31,479 nt of DNA from CAXBGS01 sp963975425 (GTDB lineage: Bacteria > Planctomycetota > Planctomycetia > Pirellulales > Pirellulaceae): NCBI GenBank assembly GCA_963975425.1, contig CAXBGS010000023.1, positions 1-31,479 of the forward strand. Reading direction: 5' to 3'. This document shows positions 7,255 to 16,417 of the stretch, one piece after another. The notes beneath the pieces are model-generated. The model did no database searches, had not been told where the DNA came from, and saw nothing but the letters and a program-made list of their open reading frames with translations. The first letter of the stretch is position 1. Each line of letters starts with the position of its first letter. Made by a program: the position numbers and the translations under genes.

Positions 7255-10200
7255 GTGCGACGCTCGATCATTCAACTGCTTGGCATCAGCGCCATCGCAT
7301 CTTTGACCGCCAGTCCCTTGTGTGCGCAGCAGTCTTCCCGTCTGTTTGCCAACTCGGCCACGCGGACCAGCGCTTCGTCAACTCCTAAGCTGACGAAGCT
7401 ACAGGTGCCCGCGGACCAGGTTCGCTCGTTGGCGACCAAGCTAAGTATTCAGTACCGCGATTTACCCGACGTCAAGATTTCACCGGATACCAAGAACCGA
7501 CAACTGGTCGTCCTTGCCCCCGAAGCCGAGCAGCGAAAGATTGCCGCTGATCTGCAATCGATGATCCGTGCCGGTCAATCCGGAACCGTTCGGCGCACGT
7601 CCGCCAGCGCCCCCGGACCACTTCGAACTCAATTGTCGCACATCACTTGGCGTGAATTCGAAGACAACTTGCGCCAGGTTTCTGGCGAAGATGTTCCCGT
7701 GACGACCAGTCGCAATGGTGAACGCGTGTCATTCCATCTGACGTCGGCGCCGTTGCAAAACACGACCGTCGAAGTCGACCGTCGCAACAACGTGATCACG
7801 GTCGTGGCACCGGAAACGTCTCTCAATGGTTGGCAGCGACTGATTGGCGCCATCGATCAAACGCCCAGTCGTGGCGGCCAGACGACGGAGTGGATGCGGG
7901 TCGAAAACGCCGAGCCCGCACCGATTCAGCAAGCGATCCGATTGCTGCGAAATCTGGAATCCACGTCTGCCGATGAATCTCAGCCGACACGCCGCACGTC
8001 ACCGTTTCGAAACGCAGTGTTTCAACAAGCGCCCGCCGGTCAGGGCGATGCCGGAACACCACCGGCTGATGACGGATCGCAAGAAGGCGGATCGGGCGTG
8101 ATCGGCGACACTCAGATCGAGTTCGTTCCCGAACTTGGCCAAATCATCATCCGCGGTGCGAAACGAGACGTGCAGCGAGTGATGGACGTGATCACCCAAA
8201 TCGAAGAGAAGGCCAAACTGACACAACCGGAAGTGGAAGTCTATGCGTTGCAGTACGCCGATTCCAACGCGGTCGCGACCTTGCTGACTCAGCTATACGA
8301 AGACGTCCTTTCGGCTCGTCAGGGCGAAGTCAGCATCACGTCGCTGGACGCACCGAATGCGTTGTTGTTGATCGGACGTCAAGAAGCGATTGACGGACTA
8401 AGAGACCTGATTGAAAAAATCGATCAACCGATCGACAACCAAAGCGGTCTACGAGTTTTTCGTTTGCAACACACATCGGCCATCGATGCGGAAACCGCGA
8501 TTCGTGATTTCTTTACCGATCGCCCCGGCAGCAGTGATGACTTGAGACCTGGTTTGGGACCGAGGGTTCGCGTGCTGGCCGATTACCGAACCAACTCGCT
8601 AGTCATCAGTGCATCGCCACGCGATATGACCGAAGTGACCCGCCTGATCAACGAACTGGATGTCGAACAGGTCGCTTCGCAAACCGAAATCAAAATCTTT
8701 ACACTTAGCAACGCCATCGCCGAAGACTTGGCACCGGTGCTGCAAGAGTCCATCAGTGGTGTTACCGACGACGGTGGAAACGAAAACGTCACCTTGCCAT
8801 CGACGGCGCTGCAGATCGTCAAACTTGATTCCAGCGGCAACCAAGTTCTCGAGTCGGGAATCCTATCCAACGTGACCGTCACGGCGGACACCGGCGCGAA
8901 CGCGCTTGTCGTGCGTGCCCCGGCTGCCAGCATGCCATTGATCGCCGAATTGGTCCGTCAATTGGACCAGTCACCCGGCGTGGACTCGCTCGTCAAAGTG
9001 TTCACGATCGAAAATGGTGATGCGGCACAGCTGACACAAGCGTTGGTCGATCTATTCGGTGACGACGCGGCAACCCTCGGTACCGCCGTCGGTGCCGGTA
9101 ATCTTGCCGGTCTGCCCGCCAGCACGGCCGGTGGCGACAGCTCGCTGGTTCCACTGCGGTTCAGCACCGATATTCGTACTAACAGCATCATTGCCAGTGG
9201 TGCTGCGGAAGACCTGGAAGTCGTCGAGAGCATCTTGCTGCGTCTGGACAGCGAAGGATTCGCAGAACGCATCACGGAAGTGATTTGGCTGCGTCACAGC
9301 GTTGCGTCGTCCGTGGCGACGGCGATCACCGACTATGTCAATTCGCGTCAACAAAGTCAAACGGCGATCACGCAATATCAGCAGGGTCTGGGCCCATACG
9401 ATCTGGTCGACCGGGACATCATTGCGATCCCCGAACTGGACAGCAACAGTATCTTGATCAGCGTTTCACCGCGACTGTACGAGGAAGTGCGTCACTTGAT
9501 CGATCAACTGGACCGCCGTCGTCCAATGATCCTGATCAAAGTTCTGATCGCGGAAGTGTCCCTGGACGATGCGTTTGAGATCGGCGGTGAACTCGGACTG
9601 CAAGACTCGTTGCAATACGATCGCGGCATCGTCGGTGCAACCCTTGCCGACGGCACGCCGGTCCAGCCTGTCATTCCCGGATTCAACTTTAACAATGCGG
9701 GTGTGCCCAACAACAACAGCATCCTGCCTGGCACCATCGCCACGACGGGTCTGTCGTCCTTCGGTGTGGGGACCAGCAACAACACGTTGGGTTACGGCGG
9801 GTTTGTCTTGAACGCCGCCAGTGATTCGGTCAGCATGCTGCTGCGAACCCTGCAAGACGCACGACGACTGCAGGTCTTAAGCCGGCCACAGGTAATGACG
9901 CTCGATAATACCGAGGCGGCGGTTCAAGTCGGGCGTCAAATCGCTCGAGTGACCGACATCGTTAACAATGGTGTTGCGGGAACCCAAGTCGTTACCGAAG
10001 ACATCGATGTTGGTCTGATTCTGGTCGTGACGCCACGAGTCGGTGCCGATGGTTTGATCATCATGAATATCGATGCGACGCGAAGCGATCGTGACCAGAA
10101 CAACGGGACGAACGTTCCAACAGGTGACGGAGGCGTCATCGTCATCGACGATATTCTGCAGACCACGGCACAGTCAACCCTGACCGCCTACAGCGGCCAA

Positions 10201-11214
10201 ACGGTCGTCTTCGGTGGATTGATCCAGAAAACGCGTGGCAATCTCAGCCGACGAGTTCCCTACTTGGCAGACATCCCCATCCTGGGACACATGTTCAAGT
10301 ACGATCAAGAGACCGAATCTCGCAGCGAGTTGTTGGTCGTGATGACGCCGATGATCGTTACTGGCGATCAAGACTTGGACTATGTCAAGCAAACCGAGTC
10401 ATCTCGCATGAGCTGGTGCTTGGCCGATGTGGTTGAAATGCACGGCGATGTTGGACTCAGTGGTGGATACGGATTATGGGGACCCGCCGCGGGCCAAACA
10501 ATCTATCCTGATCTGCAGCCGACGGTCGATCACGTGATCAACGAGCAAGTCATTTCAGACCAACCCGTTGGTGCCGGAGCAAGCGGAACGCCGATCGATG
10601 GCCCGGTCATGATCGATGCCGCGGTCGGACAGCCGTCGACTTACATGGGACCAACTACGAGCTATACCCAACCGAACCCCAGCGTAGGACAACCGACGGG
10701 CGTGGGGCAATCGTCCGGAATGCTGCAATCCGGTGAAATGATTTCATCGCCTGGGGCGACCTATCAATCGCCTGGTGCAATGTATCAATCGCCAGCGGCA
10801 CCGTCCGGTGCAGTTCCCCAGCAAACGGTTCCCGGTTCATCGCTCGACAGCTTGCCGATGCCGAACAACGGATTTCCTGGCGGGCAAGTCCCCGGCGGCG
10901 GACAAGCTGTTCCGCGTCAATCGGTTCCTTCTCGCATCATCCCTTCACCGAGTGACGGAGCCGCTGCATCGGGCAACCCGGCTGTTCGGCAAACCAGCTT
11001 TGCTGCCAACCAAACGCAAGACGATGGCGAAAACGTGCGAGCGGACTGGATGCAACTGCTAGAGGATGCGAACGAAAAGAAAGGCTCCGAGGTCAACCTG
11101 GCATCGCCGGCAGCCAACGTGCCGAAACGACTCGGTGGCGCGGGTGACGACACGAAAATCGTCACCGCACCCAGCAGACCCGCCATGCTTGGTGAAGCCG
11201 GATCGAATCGTTAG
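7255..11214 (+). CDS. Giant secretin (GspD/PulD-like) with about eight N-type modules
   Basis: A 1319-residue outer-membrane secretin-type protein. Residues 1-24 form a signal peptide ending LCAQ|Q. From about residue 45 to 750 there are roughly eight repeats of the secretin N-domain pattern, each ending in a strand-loop-helix such as NALLLIGRQEAIDGLRDLIEKID, NSLVISASPRDMTEVTRLINELD or NSILISVSPRLYEEVRHLIDQLD. The secretin core follows (about 755-1055): PMILIKVLIAEVSLDD, VLSRPQVMTLDNTEA, then VFGGLIQ and VPYLADIPILGHMFK, the hallmark of the C-terminal secretin barrel. Residues about 1080-1319 are a low-complexity Gly/Gln/Pro/Ser tail with YQSPGA-type repeats. GspD usually has three to four N domains and 600-700 residues. 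Start is GTG at 7255. No other secretion-machinery gene is adjacent, so the assignment to type II secretion versus another secretin system is open. Confidence 0.9.
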   Translation: MRRSIIQLLGISAIASLTASPLCAQQSSRLFANSATRTSASSTPKLTKLQVPADQVRSLATKLSIQYRDLPDVKISPDTKNRQLVVLAPEAEQRKIAADLQSMIRAGQSGTVRRTSASAPGPLRTQLSHITWREFEDNLRQVSGEDVPVTTSRNGERVSFHLTSAPLQNTTVEVDRRNNVITVVAPETSLNGWQRLIGAIDQTPSRGGQTTEWMRVENAEPAPIQQAIRLLRNLESTSADESQPTRRTSPFRNAVFQQAPAGQGDAGTPPADDGSQEGGSGVIGDTQIEFVPELGQIIIRGAKRDVQRVMDVITQIEEKAKLTQPEVEVYALQYADSNAVATLLTQLYEDVLSARQGEVSITSLDAPNALLLIGRQEAIDGLRDLIEKIDQPIDNQSGLRVFRLQHTSAIDAETAIRDFFTDRPGSSDDLRPGLGPRVRVLADYRTNSLVISASPRDMTEVTRLINELDVEQVASQTEIKIFTLSNAIAEDLAPVLQESISGVTDDGGNENVTLPSTALQIVKLDSSGNQVLESGILSNVTVTADTGANALVVRAPAASMPLIAELVRQLDQSPGVDSLVKVFTIENGDAAQLTQALVDLFGDDAATLGTAVGAGNLAGLPASTAGGDSSLVPLRFSTDIRTNSIIASGAAEDLEVVESILLRLDSEGFAERITEVIWLRHSVASSVATAITDYVNSRQQSQTAITQYQQGLGPYDLVDRDIIAIPELDSNSILISVSPRLYEEVRHLIDQLDRRRPMILIKVLIAEVSLDDAFEIGGELGLQDSLQYDRGIVGATLADGTPVQPVIPGFNFNNAGVPNNNSILPGTIATTGLSSFGVGTSNNTLGYGGFVLNAASDSVSMLLRTLQDARRLQVLSRPQVMTLDNTEAAVQVGRQIARVTDIVNNGVAGTQVVTEDIDVGLILVVTPRVGADGLIIMNIDATRSDRDQNNGTNVPTGDGGVIVIDDILQTTAQSTLTAYSGQTVVFGGLIQKTRGNLSRRVPYLADIPILGHMFKYDQETESRSELLVVMTPMIVTGDQDLDYVKQTESSRMSWCLADVVEMHGDVGLSGGYGLWGPAAGQTIYPDLQPTVDHVINEQVISDQPVGAGASGTPIDGPVMIDAAVGQPSTYMGPTTSYTQPNPSVGQPTGVGQSSGMLQSGEMISSPGATYQSPGAMYQSPAAPSGAVPQQTVPGSSLDSLPMPNNGFPGGQVPGGGQAVPRQSVPSRIIPSPSDGAAASGNPAVRQTSFAANQTQDDGENVRADWMQLLEDANEKKGSEVNLASPAANVPKRLGGAGDDTKIVTAPSRPAMLGEAGSNR

Positions 11215-11263
11215 ACGAATTCGATTCTGAAGAGTGTAATTAAACAACCATCTCACCTCGTTC

Positions 11264-12151
11264 ATGGATCCGATGATGCGAGTCTCACGAAGAAAGTTTA
11301 CAGCAGCTGTTGCGTCCCTCGTGGTGTGCGGCCAAGTCGGCTGTGCAACGCTGTCGGGCGGAAAAGAAACATCGACAAATAGCGAAAGCAAAAAATCGTT
11401 GTTGGAACGTATGCCGTGGGCGAAAGATAAAGACGAAGCGCCCGAGCCCTATCCCAATCCCGTTAAGATCGCCGCGACCTGGACGCCTGACACGCTGATG
11501 CAAAGCGGCCGGACGCCCACGCGTGGTTTTGGCGGACGGTTGTTCTTCTATGACGAACGATCGCGGCCCGTTCCTGTGGAAGGTCGATTGGTTGTCCATG
11601 GGATCGACGAATCGGCGCCATCACCGGAGGAGGGCGTGAAACGATTCGAGTTCACGCCTGAACAGTTCACTCGCCACTTCAGCCAAACCGACCTGGGAGC
11701 GTCCTATAGCGTTTGGTTGCCCTGGGATGCCGTTGGCGGAGACCAAAAACGAGTCTCGCTGGTCGCGTCGTTCATTACCAGCGAAGGTAATACGATCCAG
11801 TGCGTTCCCTCGGTGGTGATTTTGCCTGGACGCAAACTGGTGGCGGACGAAGCGGAATTGTTGTCGCGGATGTCACCTCAGTACCAACAACACCTCGATG
11901 CGCTCGCGACCAATGCGAATTCATCGTCAGGGCTGACGACGACCACGATCCAGCGCCGGCAACATTCGCTCGGTGGCAGAAAGCCCAACGTCGAGGCCAG
12001 ACCATTTGGCAGCGATGCGTCCATGATCGCGGGAAAATCAGCAACACCGGCGGCCGATTTGCAAATGCGACGTCCGACGCGTTCGCCGCTGATTCAACCC
12101 GCCAGTGCCGAGTTGCCAGCCGCGACCACACCTCAGACCTACCGACACTAG
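11264..12151 (+). CDS. Exported protein with Tat-like signal and possible lipobox
   Basis: A 295-residue protein of unknown function, 49 bp downstream of the secretin and probably in its operon. The N-terminus carries SRRKF (residues 8-12), matching the twin-arginine consensus core, followed by a hydrophobic stretch and VGC at residues 25-27, an imperfect lipobox since -3 is Gln. Two further ATGs (11273, 11276) are possible starts. After a charged linker (about 30-60), residues 60-205 look like a folded domain (PNPVKIAATWTPDTLM, RGFGGRLFFYDERSRPVPVEG, SYSVWLPWDAVGG). The last 90 residues are Ser/Thr/Pro/Ala-rich and probably disordered. Linkage suggests a periplasmic or outer-membrane accessory of the secretin, for example a pilotin-like role, but nothing in the sequence proves it. 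Confidence 0.65.
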   Translation: MDPMMRVSRRKFTAAVASLVVCGQVGCATLSGGKETSTNSESKKSLLERMPWAKDKDEAPEPYPNPVKIAATWTPDTLMQSGRTPTRGFGGRLFFYDERSRPVPVEGRLVVHGIDESAPSPEEGVKRFEFTPEQFTRHFSQTDLGASYSVWLPWDAVGGDQKRVSLVASFITSEGNTIQCVPSVVILPGRKLVADEAELLSRMSPQYQQHLDALATNANSSSGLTTTTIQRRQHSLGGRKPNVEARPFGSDASMIAGKSATPAADLQMRRPTRSPLIQPASAELPAATTPQTYRH

Positions 12152-12268
12152 GTCGCGGCGGTAATTAGACTATCTAAACTCGCCAGAGGCGTCCCATTAC
12201 ATGTCAAAGAACGGTTCCGCAGGTCGCAACAGGCATAGCGAATCAGCGAAGCGGTTCGTTGACACATC

Positions 12269-13171
12269 ATGAAACGAAGTAACTCAGCAATGCAGCGTCG
12301 TCGCCAGTCGCAACGCCCCGAAGGACCCAGCTGGCGTACGACGCTGTATGACATCATCTTCGAGGCCGAGACGCCTGCGGGCCGCTGGTTCGACATCCTT
12401 TTGCTGGTGGCAATCGTCGCCAGCATCATCATTGTCGCGCTGGAGACCGTGGATGAGTACGCCGCACAGTATGGCACGCTTTTTTGGTACGCGGAATGGT
12501 TACTGACCATTCTGTTTGCGATCGAATATGTGCTGCGTCTGATTTGTTCGCGCCAGCCACTGCGATACGCCTTCAGTTTCTGGGGCATCATCGATTTACT
12601 TAGCGTGTTGCCGATGTTTGTCGCGCAGTTCGTTAGTACTCAGTCGCGATCGTTCGTGATGTTACGCAGTATTCGGCTGTTGCGGGTATTCCGCGTGCTG
12701 AAACTGTGGCGGATGATGAACGACGCGGACGAGTTGTCCGCCGCGGTTTGGCATTCGCGCAGCAAGATCGTCGTATTTTTAGCAACCGTCCTGGTCGCCG
12801 TCACGATCAGCGGCACGTTGATGTACCAAGTCGAGACGATTGCGAGCGGTCCAGTTGATGGTGACGGACCGGAAAGCCAATTTACGTCGATCCCGCAATC
12901 GATGTACTGGGCGATCGTGACCATGACCACCGTGGGCTACGGTGATATTGTCCCCAGGACCAGCGCGGGAAAGATCATTTCGGCATGTTTGATTCTGTTA
13001 GGTTATAGCCTGATCATCGTGCCCAGCAGTTTCGTCAGTGCCGAACTGGCCGCCAATCGGGTAACCGAAGAGGAAGACGTGGTCGAGGACTGCGCGAACT
13101 GTGCAGCGCCGCATCAACGTCACGATGCGATGTACTGCTATCGATGTGGCGAGCGAGTGGATCATCAATAG
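12269..13171 (+). CDS. Voltage-gated (Kv-type) potassium channel with C-terminal zinc ribbon
   Basis: The 300-residue protein has the six-helix layout of bacterial Kv channels. S1 is about residues 45-66 (FDILLLVAIVASIIIVALETV). S2 and S3 follow (WLLTILFAIEYVLRLI; FWGIIDLLSVLPMFVAQFV). S4 carries regularly spaced arginines (LRSIRLLRVFRVLKLWRM, about 132-150). S5, a pore helix and the selectivity filter TMTTVGYGD (about 215-223) then S6 complete the pore, so K+ selectivity is expected. After S6 an acidic linker (EEEDVVED) leads to CANCAAPHQRHDAMYCYRCG, a CxxC-x(n)-CxxC zinc ribbon of about 25 residues, not a typical part of Kv channels. It is probably an inner-membrane homotetramer. The start ATG at 12269 precedes a basic cytoplasmic N-terminus. 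It stands alone between larger gaps. Confidence 0.9.
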   Translation: MKRSNSAMQRRRQSQRPEGPSWRTTLYDIIFEAETPAGRWFDILLLVAIVASIIIVALETVDEYAAQYGTLFWYAEWLLTILFAIEYVLRLICSRQPLRYAFSFWGIIDLLSVLPMFVAQFVSTQSRSFVMLRSIRLLRVFRVLKLWRMMNDADELSAAVWHSRSKIVVFLATVLVAVTISGTLMYQVETIASGPVDGDGPESQFTSIPQSMYWAIVTMTTVGYGDIVPRTSAGKIISACLILLGYSLIIVPSSFVSAELAANRVTEEEDVVEDCANCAAPHQRHDAMYCYRCGERVDHQ

Positions 13172-13718
13172 GGCAATTCGACATGTTCGCGCCCGCTTTG
13201 CAGCAAATGTTGGTGCCGCTTTTTATGTTGATCACCCTCTTTTCTCGATTCGCTGTGTGTGCTGCACACATGCATCTCGGATGCGAACCTTCACGACGAC
13301 ATTTGCGTAATGTCTCTGTTGCCGTTGCATGATGGTTTCGTGCGCGCCGGCACCGTACAATACGCAAAGTCTTATCTGAACCCGTGAAACGGTGTCGACT
13401 CGGGATCGAGACGGCACACCGGTCGTTTCCGAAACAGCACAGCCCTCCGTTGATTACCAGTCCACCAGAACCAGTTCGGCAAAACCTGTTAACCCCGTTC
13501 ACCCGACCCCAGGTGTTCCCTCAGGCGACGGCGACTGCGTTAGAGCTTAGAATGATTCCGATGCGGTAACACGTTTCGTGTTATTGTCAGCTGGCACCAT
13601 TTCGCGGCGGATAAGATTGGCCAGTGATTCCACTCGGTCGACAGCGGTTTTCGTTTTAACGTGATCGTTTCAATCATCGCGACAGCGTCGCACTGGACAG
13701 GCGGGCAACGATTCATCC
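13172..13718. other. Intergenic region, no gene supported
   Basis: The 547 bp between the channel gene and the small membrane protein hold only short open frames with unlikely composition. A short perfect hairpin TAACACG-TTT-CGTGTTA lies at 13567-13583, about 135 bp before the next start. It could be an operator or a weak terminator, as no T-run follows it. The promoter of the downstream four-gene operon is expected here but I cannot place it. Confidence 0.4.
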
Positions 13719-14045
13719 ATGAAGACTCCTTCGGTCGAGCCCGTCCTGCGCAGCCGATTGCTGCCGAAGATCTCGTTTCGAGGCATGTTTGGCCTGATGA
13801 CGCTGGCCGCGTTCTTGGCGGCACTTGCAAGAACGGCCGGCGGAGGTACCTCGTTTGCCATTGGAGTGTTGGCAGCATTCGTCTTCATTGCCGCGTGTTT
13901 CGTATGTTTTGCGTTCACGTTCATGGTCACTTGGCTGTTTGCAACGCTGACGTATAAAGGCGATCCTGACCAGCGGACGGGCAGCCCCTTTGCCGCCGAT
14001 CAATTGCCACCACAGATCCTGCCACCGCGGGAGCGTGAAGCATGA
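13719..14045 (+). CDS. Small membrane protein, first gene of ABC operon
   Basis: A 108-residue protein of unknown function with two predicted membrane helices (about residues 23-41, MFGLMTLAAFLAALARTAGG region; and about 44-77, FAIGVLAAFVFIAACFVCFAFTFMVTWLF). A Pro-rich cytoplasmic tail follows. The motif FRGMFGLMTLAAFLAAL resembles short N-terminal helices of other planctomycete small membrane proteins, but I cannot name a family. Its stop codon overlaps the next start (ATGA at 14042-14045), so translation is coupled to the rest of the operon. The coding reading is supported by this overlap and by the hydrophobic pattern. Confidence 0.7.
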   Translation: MKTPSVEPVLRSRLLPKISFRGMFGLMTLAAFLAALARTAGGGTSFAIGVLAAFVFIAACFVCFAFTFMVTWLFATLTYKGDPDQRTGSPFAADQLPPQILPPREREA

Positions 14046-16417
14046 CCAAGAGGATGCTGTTTGTTTGCGCATGGCTTCTTGCGAGCTTTGGTGGCAATCT
14101 ATCGATGGCGCAGCCGCCGATTCCCAGTCCGCCGCTGGGCCGGGGGAAAGCGGTGTTGAATTTGCCTGCCTCGGTGATCACGTTACCGACGGTGAAGGCG
14201 GCTACGAAAGGTTTTGTCGCCGAAATTGTGTTCCCCGACACAAGTCTGCCGGGTTACATTCCCATCGAAATCACGATTCGATCGAACACCACGTTCACGG
14301 CGGATCGCTTGCTTTCTTTGCGACTCTCGCCGATCGCCGAGGGACACTCGCCCGCCGTGAATATCTTTGCGGCGGATGTGGAAATCCGCGTCGATCAAGG
14401 AAGCAAAACAACGCGAGTGACTCGGTACATCCCTCGGTGGTCGGTCGGGAATGCCTATCGGCTGCAGTTGTACGAGGGTAACACTCCGTTAAAGGACTAT
14501 GAAACCGAGATCGGTACATTGAATCCGTCCGGTGCCGATATTCCTTCCTACGAGTTGATGAGTGAAAGTGACGGGAAGTGGCTCCATGTGATTGATGCGG
14601 ACCAAGAACCGCCGGCCGACACCCGTGATATCGTTTCCGCCGTATCAGGGCTGCCGCTGATGGCGATCCCTGATGCTGGAGGCGATCCTTGGTTTTGGAA
14701 TCGTCTTGAAAACTCGGGCGTATACAACCAAGTAACTTCGGCACAACTGCCCACCGACTGGCGCGGATTTCAAGCCATCGATGCCGTGCTGTTGTCCGCT
14801 AGCAGCATCGAGCAATTGCGACAGCAGCATGTCGAACACTTCCACGCGCTACGTCAATGGTTGCTTTGCGGCGGAACCGTGGTTGTCACGGACTCTTCCG
14901 ACGTCGACGGGATTTGTCGTTTGTTTGACGCGGCCGCCAGTCGACCTGGAAAAGACGTCCGATCGCTGCTTGAGGATTTCCCAAAGTCGGCGGAACATGT
15001 CTTGGAACGCGAACAGGAGAACCTGAACCTGGCCATCGAATATGTTTCGGCCAGCAGATTTGCACAGAATCGAGTCGGCTATACGCCGAACGATATCCCA
15101 GGGTGGCGAAACCGCGGGACATCGACCGCAACGCAACATTTGATTCAGGCCCTACCCAAGCCGGCTGACTTGGTCACGCGAATGACAGGCGATTTGCGAC
15201 GGATCGACTACGTTTTCGGCCGCACCCTGCGCCAATGGCAAAACGAATGTGCGATGGCACAGGTATCGGCCGGACAAATCATCGGTGTCAAAGCTGAAAC
15301 GGACCAAGAGGCCACAAGGTTGCCAAAATGGTTGTTCGTTCGTAACGCCATTGGCACGCGTCGTTCCGCGATGTTGCGTCGTGGCGTCGATCCGATCATT
15401 GGCGATGCGCGAGCCCGCCGTTGGCTAATCCCCGGCGTCGCGGAACCGCCCGTTTATACCTTCATGGGCCTGTTGGGTGTCTTCGTTATCTTGGTGGGGC
15501 CGGTCGCCTATCGTCAAACGAGTAAAACCGGTCGTTCGCACTTGATGTTTGCAATCGCGCCCGCGTTAGCCTTGTGCACGACGTTGGCGATGTTCGGATA
15601 CGGAATTTTCGCAGACGGTTTTGGGGCGCACGCGCGCATTCGCCAATTGACTTGGGTTGATGGAGGATCGGGTGACGCCGGGCAACGTGTTCGCGCCACG
15701 TATTTTGCGGGAATTCGTCCTGGCGACGGTCTTGCATTCCCGCCTGACGCCGAAGTGTTCCACTATCCCGACCCGGTCGGACTTAGCTGGGAAGCCATTG
15801 CGCGACGGACCGTGGGTGGCTCGGGACGTGTTGTGATCAAAGATGACGAGCAACGGTTTAGCCGGTCGTTCTTACCGTCCAGGCAACAAATGCAATTCGT
15901 TTATCATCGACCTCGTCGCGATGTCGGTACGCTGTCGATTGATACGAGTCCCACGCGGACGACGCTATCGAGTGAATTCGTATTCGATCTTCGCCGTGTG
16001 ATCGTGTGCGACGCCGATCGCCGGTACTGGTTTCTTGAGTCGTTGCCGTCGATGGCCGACGATATGAAATGTGATCCGGTACGCAGACAAGATGCGTCGA
16101 AAATGCTGTTCGATCTGTTCCTCGACTATCGACCGATTTCGCAGGAAGTCGATTCAAAACGCGTGCGGCCGAATGTGTATACCGAAGAAACCCTCAACCT
16201 GTTGAACGCGGTGCTACGCCGCGTCAACGCGACTGGCAATGTCAATGTGGTCGAAGGCACCTTTGAGGAACGTTTGCAAAGGTGGCTGCAAACCGAAAGT
16301 GCGCTGCCGCCGGGAACCTTTGTTGCGTTGACGGATGTCACCGATGACGCAGTCGCGATCGACAACGTCGAAATGATCGGCAGCGTCCATTACGTATTTG
16401 GGACGCTGAAACCGTGA
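14042..16417 (+). CDS. Large exported/membrane protein of the ABC operon (GldG-like role inferred)
   Basis: A 791-residue protein. Residues 1-24 are a signal peptide ending SMAQ. The N-terminal half (about 30-440) should be periplasmic: a beta-rich section with LPGYIPIEITIRS and SVGNAYRLQLYEG, then a Rossmann/glutaminase-like section around residues 210-290 (IDAVLLSASSIEQL, LRQWLLCGGTVVVTD) typical of class I amidotransferase-like folds, without an evident catalytic triad. Two membrane helices follow at about 470-490 (FMGLLGVFVILVGPVAY) and 499-522 (FAIAPALALCTTLAMFGYGIFA). A second soluble region occupies about 525-791. Its 3' end overlaps the ATPase start by 4 bp (GTGA). By position and topology it resembles auxiliary proteins of Gld-type ABC systems that carry an extracytoplasmic domain. 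That comparison is an inference, not a motif match. Confidence 0.65.
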   Translation: MTKRMLFVCAWLLASFGGNLSMAQPPIPSPPLGRGKAVLNLPASVITLPTVKAATKGFVAEIVFPDTSLPGYIPIEITIRSNTTFTADRLLSLRLSPIAEGHSPAVNIFAADVEIRVDQGSKTTRVTRYIPRWSVGNAYRLQLYEGNTPLKDYETEIGTLNPSGADIPSYELMSESDGKWLHVIDADQEPPADTRDIVSAVSGLPLMAIPDAGGDPWFWNRLENSGVYNQVTSAQLPTDWRGFQAIDAVLLSASSIEQLRQQHVEHFHALRQWLLCGGTVVVTDSSDVDGICRLFDAAASRPGKDVRSLLEDFPKSAEHVLEREQENLNLAIEYVSASRFAQNRVGYTPNDIPGWRNRGTSTATQHLIQALPKPADLVTRMTGDLRRIDYVFGRTLRQWQNECAMAQVSAGQIIGVKAETDQEATRLPKWLFVRNAIGTRRSAMLRRGVDPIIGDARARRWLIPGVAEPPVYTFMGLLGVFVILVGPVAYRQTSKTGRSHLMFAIAPALALCTTLAMFGYGIFADGFGAHARIRQLTWVDGGSGDAGQRVRATYFAGIRPGDGLAFPPDAEVFHYPDPVGLSWEAIARRTVGGSGRVVIKDDEQRFSRSFLPSRQQMQFVYHRPRRDVGTLSIDTSPTRTTLSSEFVFDLRRVIVCDADRRYWFLESLPSMADDMKCDPVRRQDASKMLFDLFLDYRPISQEVDSKRVRPNVYTEETLNLLNAVLRRVNATGNVNVVEGTFEERLQRWLQTESALPPGTFVALTDVTDDAVAIDNVEMIGSVHYVFGTLKP

